DNA from: Oscillospiraceae bacterium
GTDB taxonomy: Bacteria > Bacillota > Clostridia > Oscillospirales > Ruminococcaceae
Assembly: GCA_022791945.1 (NCBI GenBank)
Contig: JAAVZY010000068.1
Span: 1-59,214, forward strand
Length of the DNA stretch: 59,214 bases
Direction of reading: 5' to 3'
Positions within the stretch are counted from its first letter, which is position 1, and each line of letters starts with the position of its first letter. Below, piece by piece: positions 8,853 through 16,555 of this stretch. A program made the position numbers and the translations under genes. The notes beneath the pieces were generated by a model. The model searched no databases. It was not told the origin of the DNA and saw nothing but the letters and a program-made list of their open reading frames with translations.

Positions 8853-9566
8853 TCAGTTTCCGAAACGATTGACAATCCGGGACTCAAACTCCCCGGTTTC
8901 CAGATCCACAAACCGGACAAAGAGGCTAATCCGCCGGTCGTGGTTCAAGGCTTCCCAGACCGTCCGGGTGTAGGTATCCAGATCCCCTTCCTGGGTGACG
9001 GTTTTGGGCTCCCCGGCAAAGGAGAGGGGCGGATTTCCATCACACTGGTAGGTGTGGATAAAGTGGCCCTGCCCGGCAATGGGCTGAGGGTATTCGTAGA
9101 AGAACCGCTGAACGGAGGAACCGTCCCCATTGCTCTTGATGATGGAGAGCTTGTAGCTGAACCCGCCCTCGAAGCAGGCGATGCCGGAGATCCGGGGGGT
9201 ATAGATGGGCGGATCCGGCTCGAACAGCCGGGTGCGGAGGGCATCCTCGAAGGAGCTGGACTCGTCCATGAAGTTGTAGATGGTGTCCGTCTGGTCGCCG
9301 TTGGTAACAATGGTGGAGCCGCCGATGATCCGCACCGGCGCGTAGATCACCAGGGAGGGATCCTCCATTTTGGATTCATCATAGGCGCGGGTGCGGATCC
9401 CGTCGTCCAGGGTTTCCTCAAACACCCGATTCAGAGAATTCTCGCTCCGTCCCATGATGAAGTAGGTCAGCACGGCGTGCTTCCCGTCAGCGTGCTTCCC
9501 CAGGATGATACCCCGGCCAGGATAGCTGTTGCTTTCCAGCTCCTGCTTCAGATCGATGACTGCCAT
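8853..9566 (-). CDS. purO: IMP cyclohydrolase, PurO-like
   Basis: 237 residues with the signatures of the IMP_cyclohyd family first known from archaeal PurO: SYPGRGIILGKHADGKHAV, YFIMGRSENSLNRVF, ALRTRLFEPDPPIYTPRISG and QRFFYEYPQP. It closes the ring of FAICAR to make IMP. I chose ATG 9566 (MAVIDLKQEL), preceded by AAAGGAAGGAA. It sits between purN and the AICAR transformylase, so the two together replace the usual fused PurH. A full-length repeat element lies between it and purN. Confidence 0.88.
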   Translation of the reverse strand: MAVIDLKQELESNSYPGRGIILGKHADGKHAVLTYFIMGRSENSLNRVFEETLDDGIRTRAYDESKMEDPSLVIYAPVRIIGGSTIVTNGDQTDTIYNFMDESSSFEDALRTRLFEPDPPIYTPRISGIACFEGGFSYKLSIIKSNGDGSSVQRFFYEYPQPIAGQGHFIHTYQCDGNPPLSFAGEPKTVTQEGDLDTYTRTVWEALNHDRRISLFVRFVDLETGEFESRIVNRFGN

Positions 9567-9595
9567 TTCATTCCTTCCTTTCAACAGGTCCTTGG

Positions 9596-10134
9596 AGCCT
9601 GTTTAGAATTTCTCCCCGTTTGAAGGGGAAGGCCGCGAGACGCTGTCTCGCGCTCTGCCAAGGGGAAGGGATTCCCCTTGGATTCCCGTCTTTTTAAGGG
9701 CGTAAAGGGGGTGGGGTTCAAGTCTGTACAGACTTTTTACTCCCTGCGTGGTCGATCGCCCGCCTACCCATTTTTTCGTAAAGAAAAAATTCATCCCTAC
9801 GAGCGACGCAAGGGCTGCGACGCAGAAAGCTTCGAGCGTGTTCTGTTACGCTCATACCCTGTGCGCCGCAGGGAGCACCCCGCACGCAGAAGGGAGCTTT
9901 TTTCTTTACGAAAAAAGCGTACTGCGGGAATCAGACTATCTGCGTGGCAGAAGTCAGGAAGTCTGTACAGACTTAACCCCACCCCTTTTCCGCCCCTAAA
10001 AAAGCCCTTCAAAAATTACGGGTTCCAAGGGGATTTAATCCCCTTGGCAGGAGGCTCGCAGGGTCAAAGCCGCAGGCTTTGACCCTTGGGCTGAGCCCTC
10101 GAGGTCTTGCCCTTCCGAGCACGCAGAGACACTT
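9596..10134. repeat. Modular hairpin repeat, full-length copy inside the purine operon
   Basis: Begins with GAGCCTGTTTAGAATTTCTC (9598-9617), then hairpin A (GCGAGACGctGTCTCGC), a CCAAGGGG/CCCCTTGG hairpin, AAGTCTGTACAGACTT (9720-9735), the central module with both T/A hairpins (9765-9790 and about 9896-9916), a second AAGTCTGTACAGACTT (9959-9974), CCAAGGGGATT/AATCCCCTTGG (about 10026-10048), the hairpin with arms GGTCAAAG/CTTTGACC (about 10062-10085), a CTCGAGG half and GTCTTGCCCTTCCGAGCACGC. The right end stops within a few bases of the purN stop codon. Genes on both sides are co-directional purine genes. Confidence 0.9.
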
Positions 10135-10773
10135 TTACTCTTCCGGCAGGACGCGGGCCGTCCCGTCTGTCAGGGTAATCCGGCCGGCGCAGTAAAGTCC
10201 TACCGCCTTAGGCAGCAGCTCCCATTCCGCCTGCTCCATCACCCGGCGCTGGAGGGTTTCCGGGGTGTCCCCGTCCTCCACTAAAACGGCCTTTTGCAGC
10301 AGGATCGGCCCGCCGTCGCATACCTCGTTCACAAAGTGAACGGTCGCTCCCGTGACCTTGACGCCTCGGGCCAGGGCGGCCTCATGAACATGAAGCCCGT
10401 AGAAGCCCGGCCCGCAGAAGCTGGGGATCAGGGCGGGATGGATGTTGAGGATCCGCCCGCTGTACCGCCGGGTCACGTTCTCCGACAGGATGGAGAGATA
10501 CCCGGCCAGCACCACCAGATCGATCCGGTACTCCTCCAAAAGGGCGCAGAGCCGCCGGTCAAACTCCCCCTCCCCCACAGCCCGGCACTCCTTCCGGTTC
10601 ACCACCGCCGAGGGGATGCCGTTCTCTGCCGCCCGGGTCAGCGCATAGGCCTTGGCGCTGCTGGCAATCACCAGGGACAGCTCCCCGCCGGAGAGCTCCC
10701 CCCGCCTCCGGGCGTCAATCAGGGCCTGGAGATTGGTCCCCCCGCCGGAAACAAATACCGCTATCCGCGTCAT
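10135..10773 (-). CDS. purN: Phosphoribosylglycinamide formyltransferase
   Basis: GAR transformylase; moves a formyl group from 10-formyl-THF to GAR in step 3 of purine synthesis. 212 residues. It starts MTRIAVFVSGGGTNLQALID (phosphate-binding loop). The catalytic Asn-His pair is in LNIHPALIPSF, and the conserved aspartate lies in HFVNEVCDGGPILLQ. I chose ATG 10773 over an upstream start because the family begins at this motif and AAAGGAAGG precedes it. It lies 77 bp after purM. Confidence 0.96.
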   Translation of the reverse strand: MTRIAVFVSGGGTNLQALIDARRRGELSGGELSLVIASSAKAYALTRAAENGIPSAVVNRKECRAVGEGEFDRRLCALLEEYRIDLVVLAGYLSILSENVTRRYSGRILNIHPALIPSFCGPGFYGLHVHEAALARGVKVTGATVHFVNEVCDGGPILLQKAVLVEDGDTPETLQRRVMEQAEWELLPKAVGLYCAGRITLTDGTARVLPEE

Positions 10774-10850
10774 TCTGATGCCTTCCTTTCTGTGCCGAAG
10801 ATCAGGGCTGCGAGGCCCCCCCTTCGGGGTCTGCCCGTACCGCACGCCGG

Positions 10851-11873
10851 CTATGACCAGTTCAAAGCTCCGGTGGTGCGGACAGCCCCGCTGCCGGGCA
10901 CGATCCGGCCGATCCGGGTGCAGCGGACACCGCTCTTTTCCAGGTGAGCGGCAATCTCCGCCTCATAGGCGGGATCGGCCACCAGGGCAATGCCCACGCC
11001 CAGATTGAAGGTGCGGAGCATTTCCTCGTCAGATACATTCCCGTACTGCCGGAGCAGCTTGAAGATGGGGAGAACGTCATAGGAGGCGAGATCGATTTCC
11101 GCATCCAGGCGCTCCGGCAGGATGCGGTTGAGATTCTCCCGGATGCCGCCGCCGGTGATGTGCGCCAGGCCGCTGATTTTCCCGGTGCCGAACAGATCCC
11201 GGAGGGCCAGATAATAGCACCGGTGGGGCTCCAGCACTCCGTCGATAAAGGGCCGCCCTTCCAGGGTTTCGTTCAGGATTTCGGGGTGCTCCCGCATGAT
11301 TGTGCGGACCAGGGTCAGGCCGTTGGTGTGGATGCCGCTGGATTCCAGACTGAGAACCGCGTCCCCTTCTTTGATTTTGGAGCCGTCGATGATCTCGTCC
11401 TTCTCCACAATCCCCACAATGCTGGAGGTGAGAATGTAGGTGCCGTCGCTGATCACGCCGGGCTGCTCGGAGGTTTCGCCGCCGGTCAGGACGCAGTCCT
11501 GCGCCTTGCAGGCGTCAGAAATGGCTTTCACGATCCGCTTGACGATGCCCCCGTCCAGCCTGCCGCAGATGATCGCGTCCTGCACGGTCAGAGGCTTTGC
11601 GCCCATGACGATGCAGTCGTTGATCAGGTGGTTGATCATGTCGTAGGACACGTTCTCGATTTTGTCATACTGAGAGGCAATGAGCTGCTTGGAGCCTGGC
11701 TCCTCAGTCTTCAGCACCAGCACAGGGTGCCGGTAGCTGGCGAAGCGGGCGTCGTAAAGGGCGGAGAAAGCGCCCATGCGGTTGAGCACGTTTTCATTCC
11801 CGGTATTGATGGCATCCGCCATCTCCCGCTTGGTCTGATTGGCCAAATCAATGTTGACCTCATAGTTAGCCAT
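10851..11873 (-). CDS. purM: Phosphoribosylformylglycinamidine cyclo-ligase (AIR synthetase)
   Basis: Converts FGAM to AIR with ATP, step 5 of purine synthesis. 340 residues, normal length. Visible family features are NHLINDCIVMGAKPL, the AIR-synthase ATP-site stretch VLTGGETSEQPGVI, LSLESSGIHTNGLTLVR and LAHITGGGIRENLNRILP. The N-terminal MANYEVNIDLANQTKREM is typical of clostridial PurM. GAAAGGA precedes the ATG. It lies between purF and purN in the operon. Confidence 0.96.
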   Translation of the reverse strand: MANYEVNIDLANQTKREMADAINTGNENVLNRMGAFSALYDARFASYRHPVLVLKTEEPGSKQLIASQYDKIENVSYDMINHLINDCIVMGAKPLTVQDAIICGRLDGGIVKRIVKAISDACKAQDCVLTGGETSEQPGVISDGTYILTSSIVGIVEKDEIIDGSKIKEGDAVLSLESSGIHTNGLTLVRTIMREHPEILNETLEGRPFIDGVLEPHRCYYLALRDLFGTGKISGLAHITGGGIRENLNRILPERLDAEIDLASYDVLPIFKLLRQYGNVSDEEMLRTFNLGVGIALVADPAYEAEIAAHLEKSGVRCTRIGRIVPGSGAVRTTGALNWS

Positions 11874-11954
11874 GTAAGCAAATCCTTTCTGAACTTTGGT
11901 AGGCAGGGCAGTCGTGCGGGGACAGCGTCCCCGGAGGCTTGTCCCGGTCTGATT

Positions 11955-13376
11955 TCACTCCCGGCCGTTCCAGCAGTAGGTGCAGACCTGATCGGTGGGA
12001 ATGCCGATGGCGGCGAGCATTCCCTCCAGGGTCTGATACCGCAGGGAGGTGAAGCTCCGCTGGAGCTTGATCGAGTCGATCATCCGCGCGTAGCGGTCTG
12101 TCCGCCAGCTCAGATACTCGTCCATACAGTCCGGGCACTCCTGCCCCTCCAGAGCCCGGATCGTCCGGCGGGTGATCAGATCCATCTCCGAGGTGGAGCG
12201 GGAGAAATTCAGATACTTGCACCCGAACATGATCGGCGGGCAGGCAGGCCGGATGTGAACCTCCTTTGCCCCGCTCTCATAAAGGAACTGCGCCGTTTCT
12301 CCCAGCTGCGTCCCCCGGACGATAGAGTCATCGATAAAGAGCAGCTTCTTTCCCCGAATCAGGGCGTCCACCGGAATCAGCTTCATATGCGCAATCAGCG
12401 CGCGCATGGCCTGGTTTGGCGGCATGAAGCTCCGGGGCCAGGTGGGGGTATACTTGATCAGCGGCCTGGCGAAGGGCACCCCGGACTCGTTGGCATACCC
12501 GATGGCATGGGCAATGCCGGAATCCGGCACCCCTGCCACGCAGTCCAGCCCCTCCGGGATCGCTCCCGCCTCCTGATCATTCTGTGCCAAAATCCGGCCG
12601 CACTGATAGCGCATCTGCTCCACGTTGACCCCCTCGTAGCAGGAGGTGGGATAGCCGTAATAGGTCCACAGGAAGGCGCAGATCTTCATCTTCTCCCTGG
12701 GGGGAGCAAGCACCCGCGCCCCCTCGGCAGTCAGCAGCACAATCTCCCCGGGGCCCAGCTCCCGCACGGTCCGGTAGCCCAGATTCAGGTAGGCGAAGGA
12801 CTCAAAGGACGCGCACCAGCCCTCCTCCTTTTGCCCCAGGACAACAGGGGTGCGGCCCATCCGGTCCCGGGCCGCGTAGATGCCGTCCTCTGTCAGAAGC
12901 AGCATGGTCATGGAGCCGTCGATGGCCTCCTGCGCGTACTGGATTCCCTCCACAATGGTATCCTTCTGGTTGATCAGAGAGGCCACCAGCTCGGTGCTGT
13001 TGATTCGTCCCCCGCTCATTTCCAGAAAGTGGGTGCCCCCCTTCTGGAAAGCCTGCTCCACCAGCTCCCGGCTGTTGTTGATCCGGCCCACGGTGGTGAT
13101 GGCATAGTTGCCCAGATGGGAGCGGACAATCAGGGGCTGGGGATCCGTGTCGCTGATGCACCCGATGCCCATGGTGCCCTTCATTTCCAGGCTGTCCCGC
13201 TCAAATTTGGTGCGGAAGGGAGAATTTTCGATGTTGTGGATGGCCCGCTCGATCCCCTGATCCGAGAGAACCGCCATGCCGCCCCGGCGCGTGCCGAGAT
13301 GGGAATGATAATCGGTGCCGAAGAACAGATCCATCACGCAGTCTGTCCGTGACGCCACGCCAAAAATACCGCCCAT
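11955..13376 (-). CDS. purF: Amidophosphoribosyltransferase-like protein lacking the N-terminal cysteine
   Basis: 473 residues with PurF architecture. The N-terminal Ntn glutaminase fold includes DYHSHLGTRRGGMAV. The C-terminal PRTase domain has VPDSGIAHAIGYANESG and the PRPP-binding motif LLFIDDSIVRGTQ, and CPDC and CTYC near the end could hold an Fe-S cluster. PurF makes phosphoribosylamine from PRPP and glutamine. Unusually the protein starts MGGIFGVAS, with Gly where the catalytic Cys (normally second residue, CGVxGI) should be, and the usual RYST motif of the glutaminase is not recognisable (MGIGCISDTDPQP instead). It sits in the normal purF place, so it may use ammonia or work with another glutaminase. 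The start is fixed by family alignment. Confidence 0.85.
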   Translation of the reverse strand: MGGIFGVASRTDCVMDLFFGTDYHSHLGTRRGGMAVLSDQGIERAIHNIENSPFRTKFERDSLEMKGTMGIGCISDTDPQPLIVRSHLGNYAITTVGRINNSRELVEQAFQKGGTHFLEMSGGRINSTELVASLINQKDTIVEGIQYAQEAIDGSMTMLLLTEDGIYAARDRMGRTPVVLGQKEEGWCASFESFAYLNLGYRTVRELGPGEIVLLTAEGARVLAPPREKMKICAFLWTYYGYPTSCYEGVNVEQMRYQCGRILAQNDQEAGAIPEGLDCVAGVPDSGIAHAIGYANESGVPFARPLIKYTPTWPRSFMPPNQAMRALIAHMKLIPVDALIRGKKLLFIDDSIVRGTQLGETAQFLYESGAKEVHIRPACPPIMFGCKYLNFSRSTSEMDLITRRTIRALEGQECPDCMDEYLSWRTDRYARMIDSIKLQRSFTSLRYQTLEGMLAAIGIPTDQVCTYCWNGRE

Positions 13377-13445
13377 AGCTTCTTAATTACCCTTTCTTTT
13401 TACAGCAGTTGGCCCCGCAGAGGCTCCTGCGGGGAGGTAAGCCGT

Positions 13446-14156
13446 TTACTCGCCCAGGAGGCGCTTGAGCACCTCCTTATACGCATCCTCTTCGCCGCCC
13501 ATATCCCGGCGGAACCGATCCTTGTCCAGCTTCTCATGGGTGACGGAGTCCCAGAACCGGCAGGTGTCCGGGGAGATCTCATCCGCCAGCACGATGGCCC
13601 CGCTGCCGGTGCGGCCAAACTCCAGCTTGAAGTCGATCAGCTCAATGCGAACCTCCCTCAGGTAGGCGGTGAGCAGCTCGTTGATCCGCAGGGCATACTT
13701 TGCAATGAGGTCAAGCTCCTCCCGGGTGCAGAAATCCATCGCCAGAATGTGGTATTCGTTGACCATGGGATCTCCCAGAGCGTCGTTTTTATAGCAGTAC
13801 TCCAGAACGGTGCGCTTCATCCGGGCGCCTTCCTCCAGGCCCAGCCGCTTGGCCAGGGAGCCTGCGGCAATATTGCGTACAATCACCTCCAGGGGAACAA
13901 TTTCCACCTTCTTTACCAGGGTTTCCCGATCGGAGAGCTCCCGGATCAGATGGGTGGGAACGCCTCCCTTCTCCAGCAGGCTCATCAGATGGTTGGTGAT
14001 CCGGTTGTTAATCACGCCCTTGCCGCGGATGGTGCCCTTTTTCAGTCCGTTAAGCGCGGTGGCGTCGTCCTTGTAGTCAACGATATATGCTTCGGGATCC
14101 TCAGTCCTGAACACCTTCTTTGCCTTGCCTTCGTAGACCTGTTCCAGCTTCTGCAT
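13446..14156 (-). CDS. purC: Phosphoribosylaminoimidazole-succinocarboxamide synthase
   Basis: SAICAR synthetase; joins CAIR and aspartate using ATP. 236 residues, the usual length. Signatures: [71 protein letters not shown] and [26 protein letters not shown] precedes the ATG. It lies between purE and purF; the 106-bp gap to purE carries a 43-bp inverted-repeat insertion. Confidence 0.97.
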   Translation of the reverse strand: MQKLEQVYEGKAKKVFRTEDPEAYIVDYKDDATALNGLKKGTIRGKGVINNRITNHLMSLLEKGGVPTHLIRELSDRETLVKKVEIVPLEVIVRNIAAGSLAKRLGLEEGARMKRTVLEYCYKNDALGDPMVNEYHILAMDFCTREELDLIAKYALRINELLTAYLREVRIELIDFKLEFGRTGSGAIVLADEISPDTCRFWDSVTHEKLDKDRFRRDMGGEEDAYKEVLKRLLGE

Positions 14157-14182
14157 AAATGATGCTTTCCTTTCCTTGTAAG

Positions 14183-14225
14183 AGCCTGTTCAGGATCTCC
14201 GCCCGGAGATTTTGAATAGGTTCTA
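14183..14225. repeat. 43-bp solo inverted-repeat element between purE and purC
   Basis: Starts AGAGCCTGTTCAGGATCTC and ends with the near-complement GAGATTTTGAATAGGTTCT, separated by about 5 bp (imperfect IRs, roughly 14 of 19). The left arm is the same terminal sequence that begins the large repeats (e.g. at 3497 and 9598). It looks like the two ends of that element with nothing between. Confidence 0.75.
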
Positions 14226-14262
14226 ATAAATGAATGATGCAAACGATTGCGCGTATTTGAGG

Positions 14263-14760
14263 CTACCACTCCTGACGTTGGAGCTGCTTGTCCTTTTCCG
14301 CCACTTCCCGGGCCATCTCTTCTTTGGTGCGGGACAGGCGCTCCGCCAGCTCGGAATCGGATACAGCCAGGATTTGCAGGGCCAGGATAGCGGCGTTTTT
14401 CGCGCCGTCAATGGCGACGGTGGCCACGGGGATGCCGGAGGGCATCTGAACGGTGGCCAGGAGGGCGTCCAGCCCGTCCAGGGTGGAGGATTTAATGGGA
14501 ATGCCGATGACCGGCAGGGTGGTATGGGCGGCCAGAACGCCGGCCAGGTGCGCGGCCTTCCCGGCGGCGGCAATGATCACGCCGAAGCCGTTCTCCCGTG
14601 CCCTTGCGGCAAACTCGCAGGCGATAGCGGGGGTCCGGTGGGCGCTCATCACATGAGCCTCCACAGCCACGCCGTATTTTTTCAGTTCCTTGACCGCGCC
14701 GGATACAATGGGCAGATCGCTGTCGCTGCCCATGATAACGGCCACTTTTTTTGCTGTCAT
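14263..14760 (-). CDS. purE: N5-carboxyaminoimidazole ribonucleotide mutase
   Basis: Class I PurE; interconverts N5-CAIR and CAIR in purine synthesis. 165 residues. VAVIMGSDSDLPIV near the start, VMSAHRTPA, then IIAAAGKAAHLAGVLAAHTT and VIGIPIKSSTLDGLDALLA. The usual histidine of the class I active site (SAHR) is present. It is the first gene of the operon and lies behind a leader of about 285 nt with an intrinsic terminator. PurK, the usual partner of class I PurE, is not in this window. GAAAGGAATG lies just before the ATG. Confidence 0.96.
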   Translation of the reverse strand: MTAKKVAVIMGSDSDLPIVSGAVKELKKYGVAVEAHVMSAHRTPAIACEFAARARENGFGVIIAAAGKAAHLAGVLAAHTTLPVIGIPIKSSTLDGLDALLATVQMPSGIPVATVAIDGAKNAAILALQILAVSDSELAERLSRTKEEMAREVAEKDKQLQRQEW

Positions 14761-14813
14761 AGCAGAATCATTCCTTTCTCGGGGGCTTCCGGACGCCTTC
14801 CTTTCCGGAGCAC

Positions 14814-14843
14814 AGAAAAAAGACTGCGAAAAGCCGCAGCCTT
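14814..14843 (-). terminator. Intrinsic terminator (attenuator candidate) upstream of purE
   Basis: On the minus strand a 9-bp stem (AAGGCTGCG with CGCAGTCTT, one G-U pair), loop GCTTTT, followed by seven T. It lies 54 nt before the purE start and downstream of the only promoter I see. It must therefore be conditional, or purE has another promoter. Confidence 0.7.
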
Positions 14844-15051
14844 TTGGTTAGCGCAATGCCAGGGTATACCAGCTCCGCGGAGCAGACGGGGAAAGGAAAG
14901 CGCGGACCTATCCTGGAGAAAGGGTCCGGCGGTCAGAACCAGATGGGAAACCGTCACCCATTCCATAGAAGGGGCTCCTCCTTTCCAAGCATGCGGAAGC
15001 GGCGGGATCTGCAAAATGAAAATGGGAGATTTTTCTCCCTGCTTCTATTTT

Positions 15052-15057
15052 AGTATA
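15052..15057 (-). promoter_or_regulatory. -10 element of the purine operon promoter (tentative)
   Basis: TATACT on the minus strand (AGTATA at 15052-15057) upstream of the purE leader. No good -35 is found at 17 bp, so the call is weak. Between it and purE lie a GGGAG/CTCCC hairpin (about 15025-15040), a GGAAAGGAGG and the terminator. I do not recognise a guanine or ZTP riboswitch here. Confidence 0.35.
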
Positions 15058-15159
15058 AACCGCCGCCAAAAACAACGCTATTTCTCAACAAATACAAGCC
15101 CATTCCGCCCCCCGATCTGTTCAACATGCCAAGGAGACGAGCGTCTCTCCCTGAAAACC

Positions 15160-15400
15160 TCTGCGTGCGTTGAAGGTCAAGGCCGCGAGACGCTGTCTCG
15201 CGCTCTGCCAAGGGGATTAAATCCCCTTGGAACCCGTAATTTTTTAAGGGCGGGAAAAGGGGTGGGGTTAAGTCTGTACAGACTTCCTTGCTCCTGCCAC
15301 GCAGAGAGTCTGATTCCCGCAGCGCGCTTTTTTCGTAAAGAAAAAAGCTCCTTGGCGCAGAATTTGACTCGGTGCGGCGCTCCTGCTCTCTGCTCTGGGC
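15160..15400. repeat. Modular hairpin repeat, half copy upstream of the purine operon
   Basis: Contains GGCCGCGAGACGCTGTCTCG (hairpin A), CCAAGGGGATT/AATCCCCTTGG, the linker AACCCGTAATTTTTTAAGGG, AAGTCTGTACAGACTT (15270-15285) and one T/A hairpin (about 15328-15350), and then loses similarity. It is only the left half of the element. The rest of the gap 14844-15436 holds the purine leader described separately. Confidence 0.85.
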
Positions 15401-15436
15401 GTGTTTCTGCTTGTTCGGTTCTGTGGGCGGCGCCGT

Positions 15437-15751
15437 TCAGCTGCAAAAGCGCACGGCGGTTCCGTAGGCCATCACCTCGGCTGCTCCGTCCATCACGGAG
15501 GAGGAGGTGTAGCGCACATTGATCACAGCGTCCGCACCCATGGACTGAGCTTCGTCGATCATCCGCTGGGTGGCCAGCTTCCGGGCCTCGTTCATCATCT
15601 GGGTGTAGGCCTTCAGCTCCCCTCCAATCAGGGTCTTGAGGCCCTGGGTGATGTCCCGCCCGATATTCTTGGACTGGATCGTGCTCCCCTTCACCATTCC
15701 CAGCAGCTCCAGCTGCTTCTCCGGAATATAATCTACGTTTACAACGATCAT
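15437..15751 (-). CDS. YbjQ/UPF0145 family protein
   Basis: A 104-residue cytoplasmic protein of the YbjQ (UPF0145, PF01906) family: LLGMVKGSTIQSKNIGRDI, TYTQMMNEAR-type helix (read as AYTQMMNEARKLATQRMIDEA), then MGADAVINVRYTSSSVMDGAAEVMAYGTAV. The family forms pentameric rings; its function is uncertain and 'heavy-metal binding' is only a domain name. I chose ATG 15751 (MIVVNVDYIPEKQ) because upstream in-frame codons come from a repeat element, and AGAGAGGATGCG precedes it. Confidence 0.85.
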   Translation of the reverse strand: MIVVNVDYIPEKQLELLGMVKGSTIQSKNIGRDITQGLKTLIGGELKAYTQMMNEARKLATQRMIDEAQSMGADAVINVRYTSSSVMDGAAEVMAYGTAVRFCS

Positions 15752-15789
15752 TTTGAACGCATCCTCTCTATACAATTCATTTGCAGGCT

Positions 15790-15927
15790 TTTCGAGCCTG
15801 TTTTCGGATCTCTGTTTGGACGAAGGGCAAGACCTCGAGGCCCTGCCTCGAGCTCCGCCAAGGGGAAGGAGTTCCCCTTGGCGAGAGGCGCGCAGGGTCA
15901 AGTCCTTTCCCTTCCGAATACGCATCC
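15790..15927. repeat. Modular hairpin repeat, short copy between ybjQ and an acetyltransferase gene
   Basis: Begins CGAGCCTGTTTTCGGATCTC, then GGGCAAGACCTCGAG with hairpin CTCGAGGccctgCCTCGAG, CCAAGGGGAAgg/TTCCCCTTGG, a GCGCAGGGTCAAG piece and the terminal CCCTTCCGAATACGCA. Both ends and outer hairpins remain but the central module is gone. Confidence 0.8.
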
Positions 15928-16380
15928 CTACAGGATTTTCTCGAAATAGATCATCTCCCCCTCGCGGCGTACCTCATGGAAGCCGCATTTGGGGTAAAAG
16001 GCGTTGGTGCGCGTGTTCCAGGCAGGGGTGTCCAGCTTCAGGGTGTGCCGCTCTCCATACAGAGCTTCGATCTGCTTCATCAGCTCAATCCCGTACCCCT
16101 TCCTGTGGTGCTGGGGCGCGACGAAAATCCGGTCTACATAGACCGTGCCGGGCTCCTCCTGATCACCGGACAGAATGGCTCCGCCGATCACTGTCCCATC
16201 CTCCAGCAGAACATAAAGATGTTCCTCATTCTGTACCTGATAATGCCATTCCAGAGAATCATACTCCGGCGGTCCGCCAGGGCCATCCGCGCCCACCTGG
16301 ACATCCGACTCAAACGCCGCCTTTGAAATCCGCACAAGATCCTCCACATTTGCCCTGACCGCGAGCTTGAATTCTGTCAT
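15928..16380 (-). CDS. GNAT-family N-acetyltransferase
   Basis: 150 residues with the GNAT fold. The acetyl-CoA loop is VAPQHHRKGYGIELM (Q/RxxGxG/A type), preceded by the strand TVYVDRIFV and followed by LDTPAWNTRTNAFYPKCGF, typical of motif B. It transfers an acetyl group from acetyl-CoA to an unknown amine. The stop codon abuts the preceding repeat element. AGAAAGGGG precedes the ATG. Confidence 0.88.
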   Translation of the reverse strand: MTEFKLAVRANVEDLVRISKAAFESDVQVGADGPGGPPEYDSLEWHYQVQNEEHLYVLLEDGTVIGGAILSGDQEEPGTVYVDRIFVAPQHHRKGYGIELMKQIEALYGERHTLKLDTPAWNTRTNAFYPKCGFHEVRREGEMIYFEKIL

Positions 16381-16425
16381 CTGTCAGTCCCCTTTCTCCG
16401 GTTTTACAATGCAGTACGGCAATAG

Positions 16426-16469
16426 AAAAGAGGTGCAGCCATCACTGAGTCCTGTACAATGAGCACCTC
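16426..16469 (-). terminator. Intrinsic terminator downstream of the lipoprotein/ABC operon
   Basis: On the minus strand GAGGTGC pairs with GCACCTC around a 26-nt loop, followed by TTTTC. It ends the operon that finishes at 16556. Confidence 0.6.
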
Positions 16470-16555
16470 ACAGAGTCAGTCCATCACAAGTCCAGGGACA
16501 TTTCAAGCGCAAGCGCCTGACCCAGGAAAAACGGCGGAAGGGTGCGGGTTCGCTC

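Noticed and set aside
14761-15060. Guanine (purine) or ZTP riboswitch before purE
   Set aside because: I looked for the conserved loop sequences of both classes on the minus strand and found neither; only a terminator and hairpins are supported.
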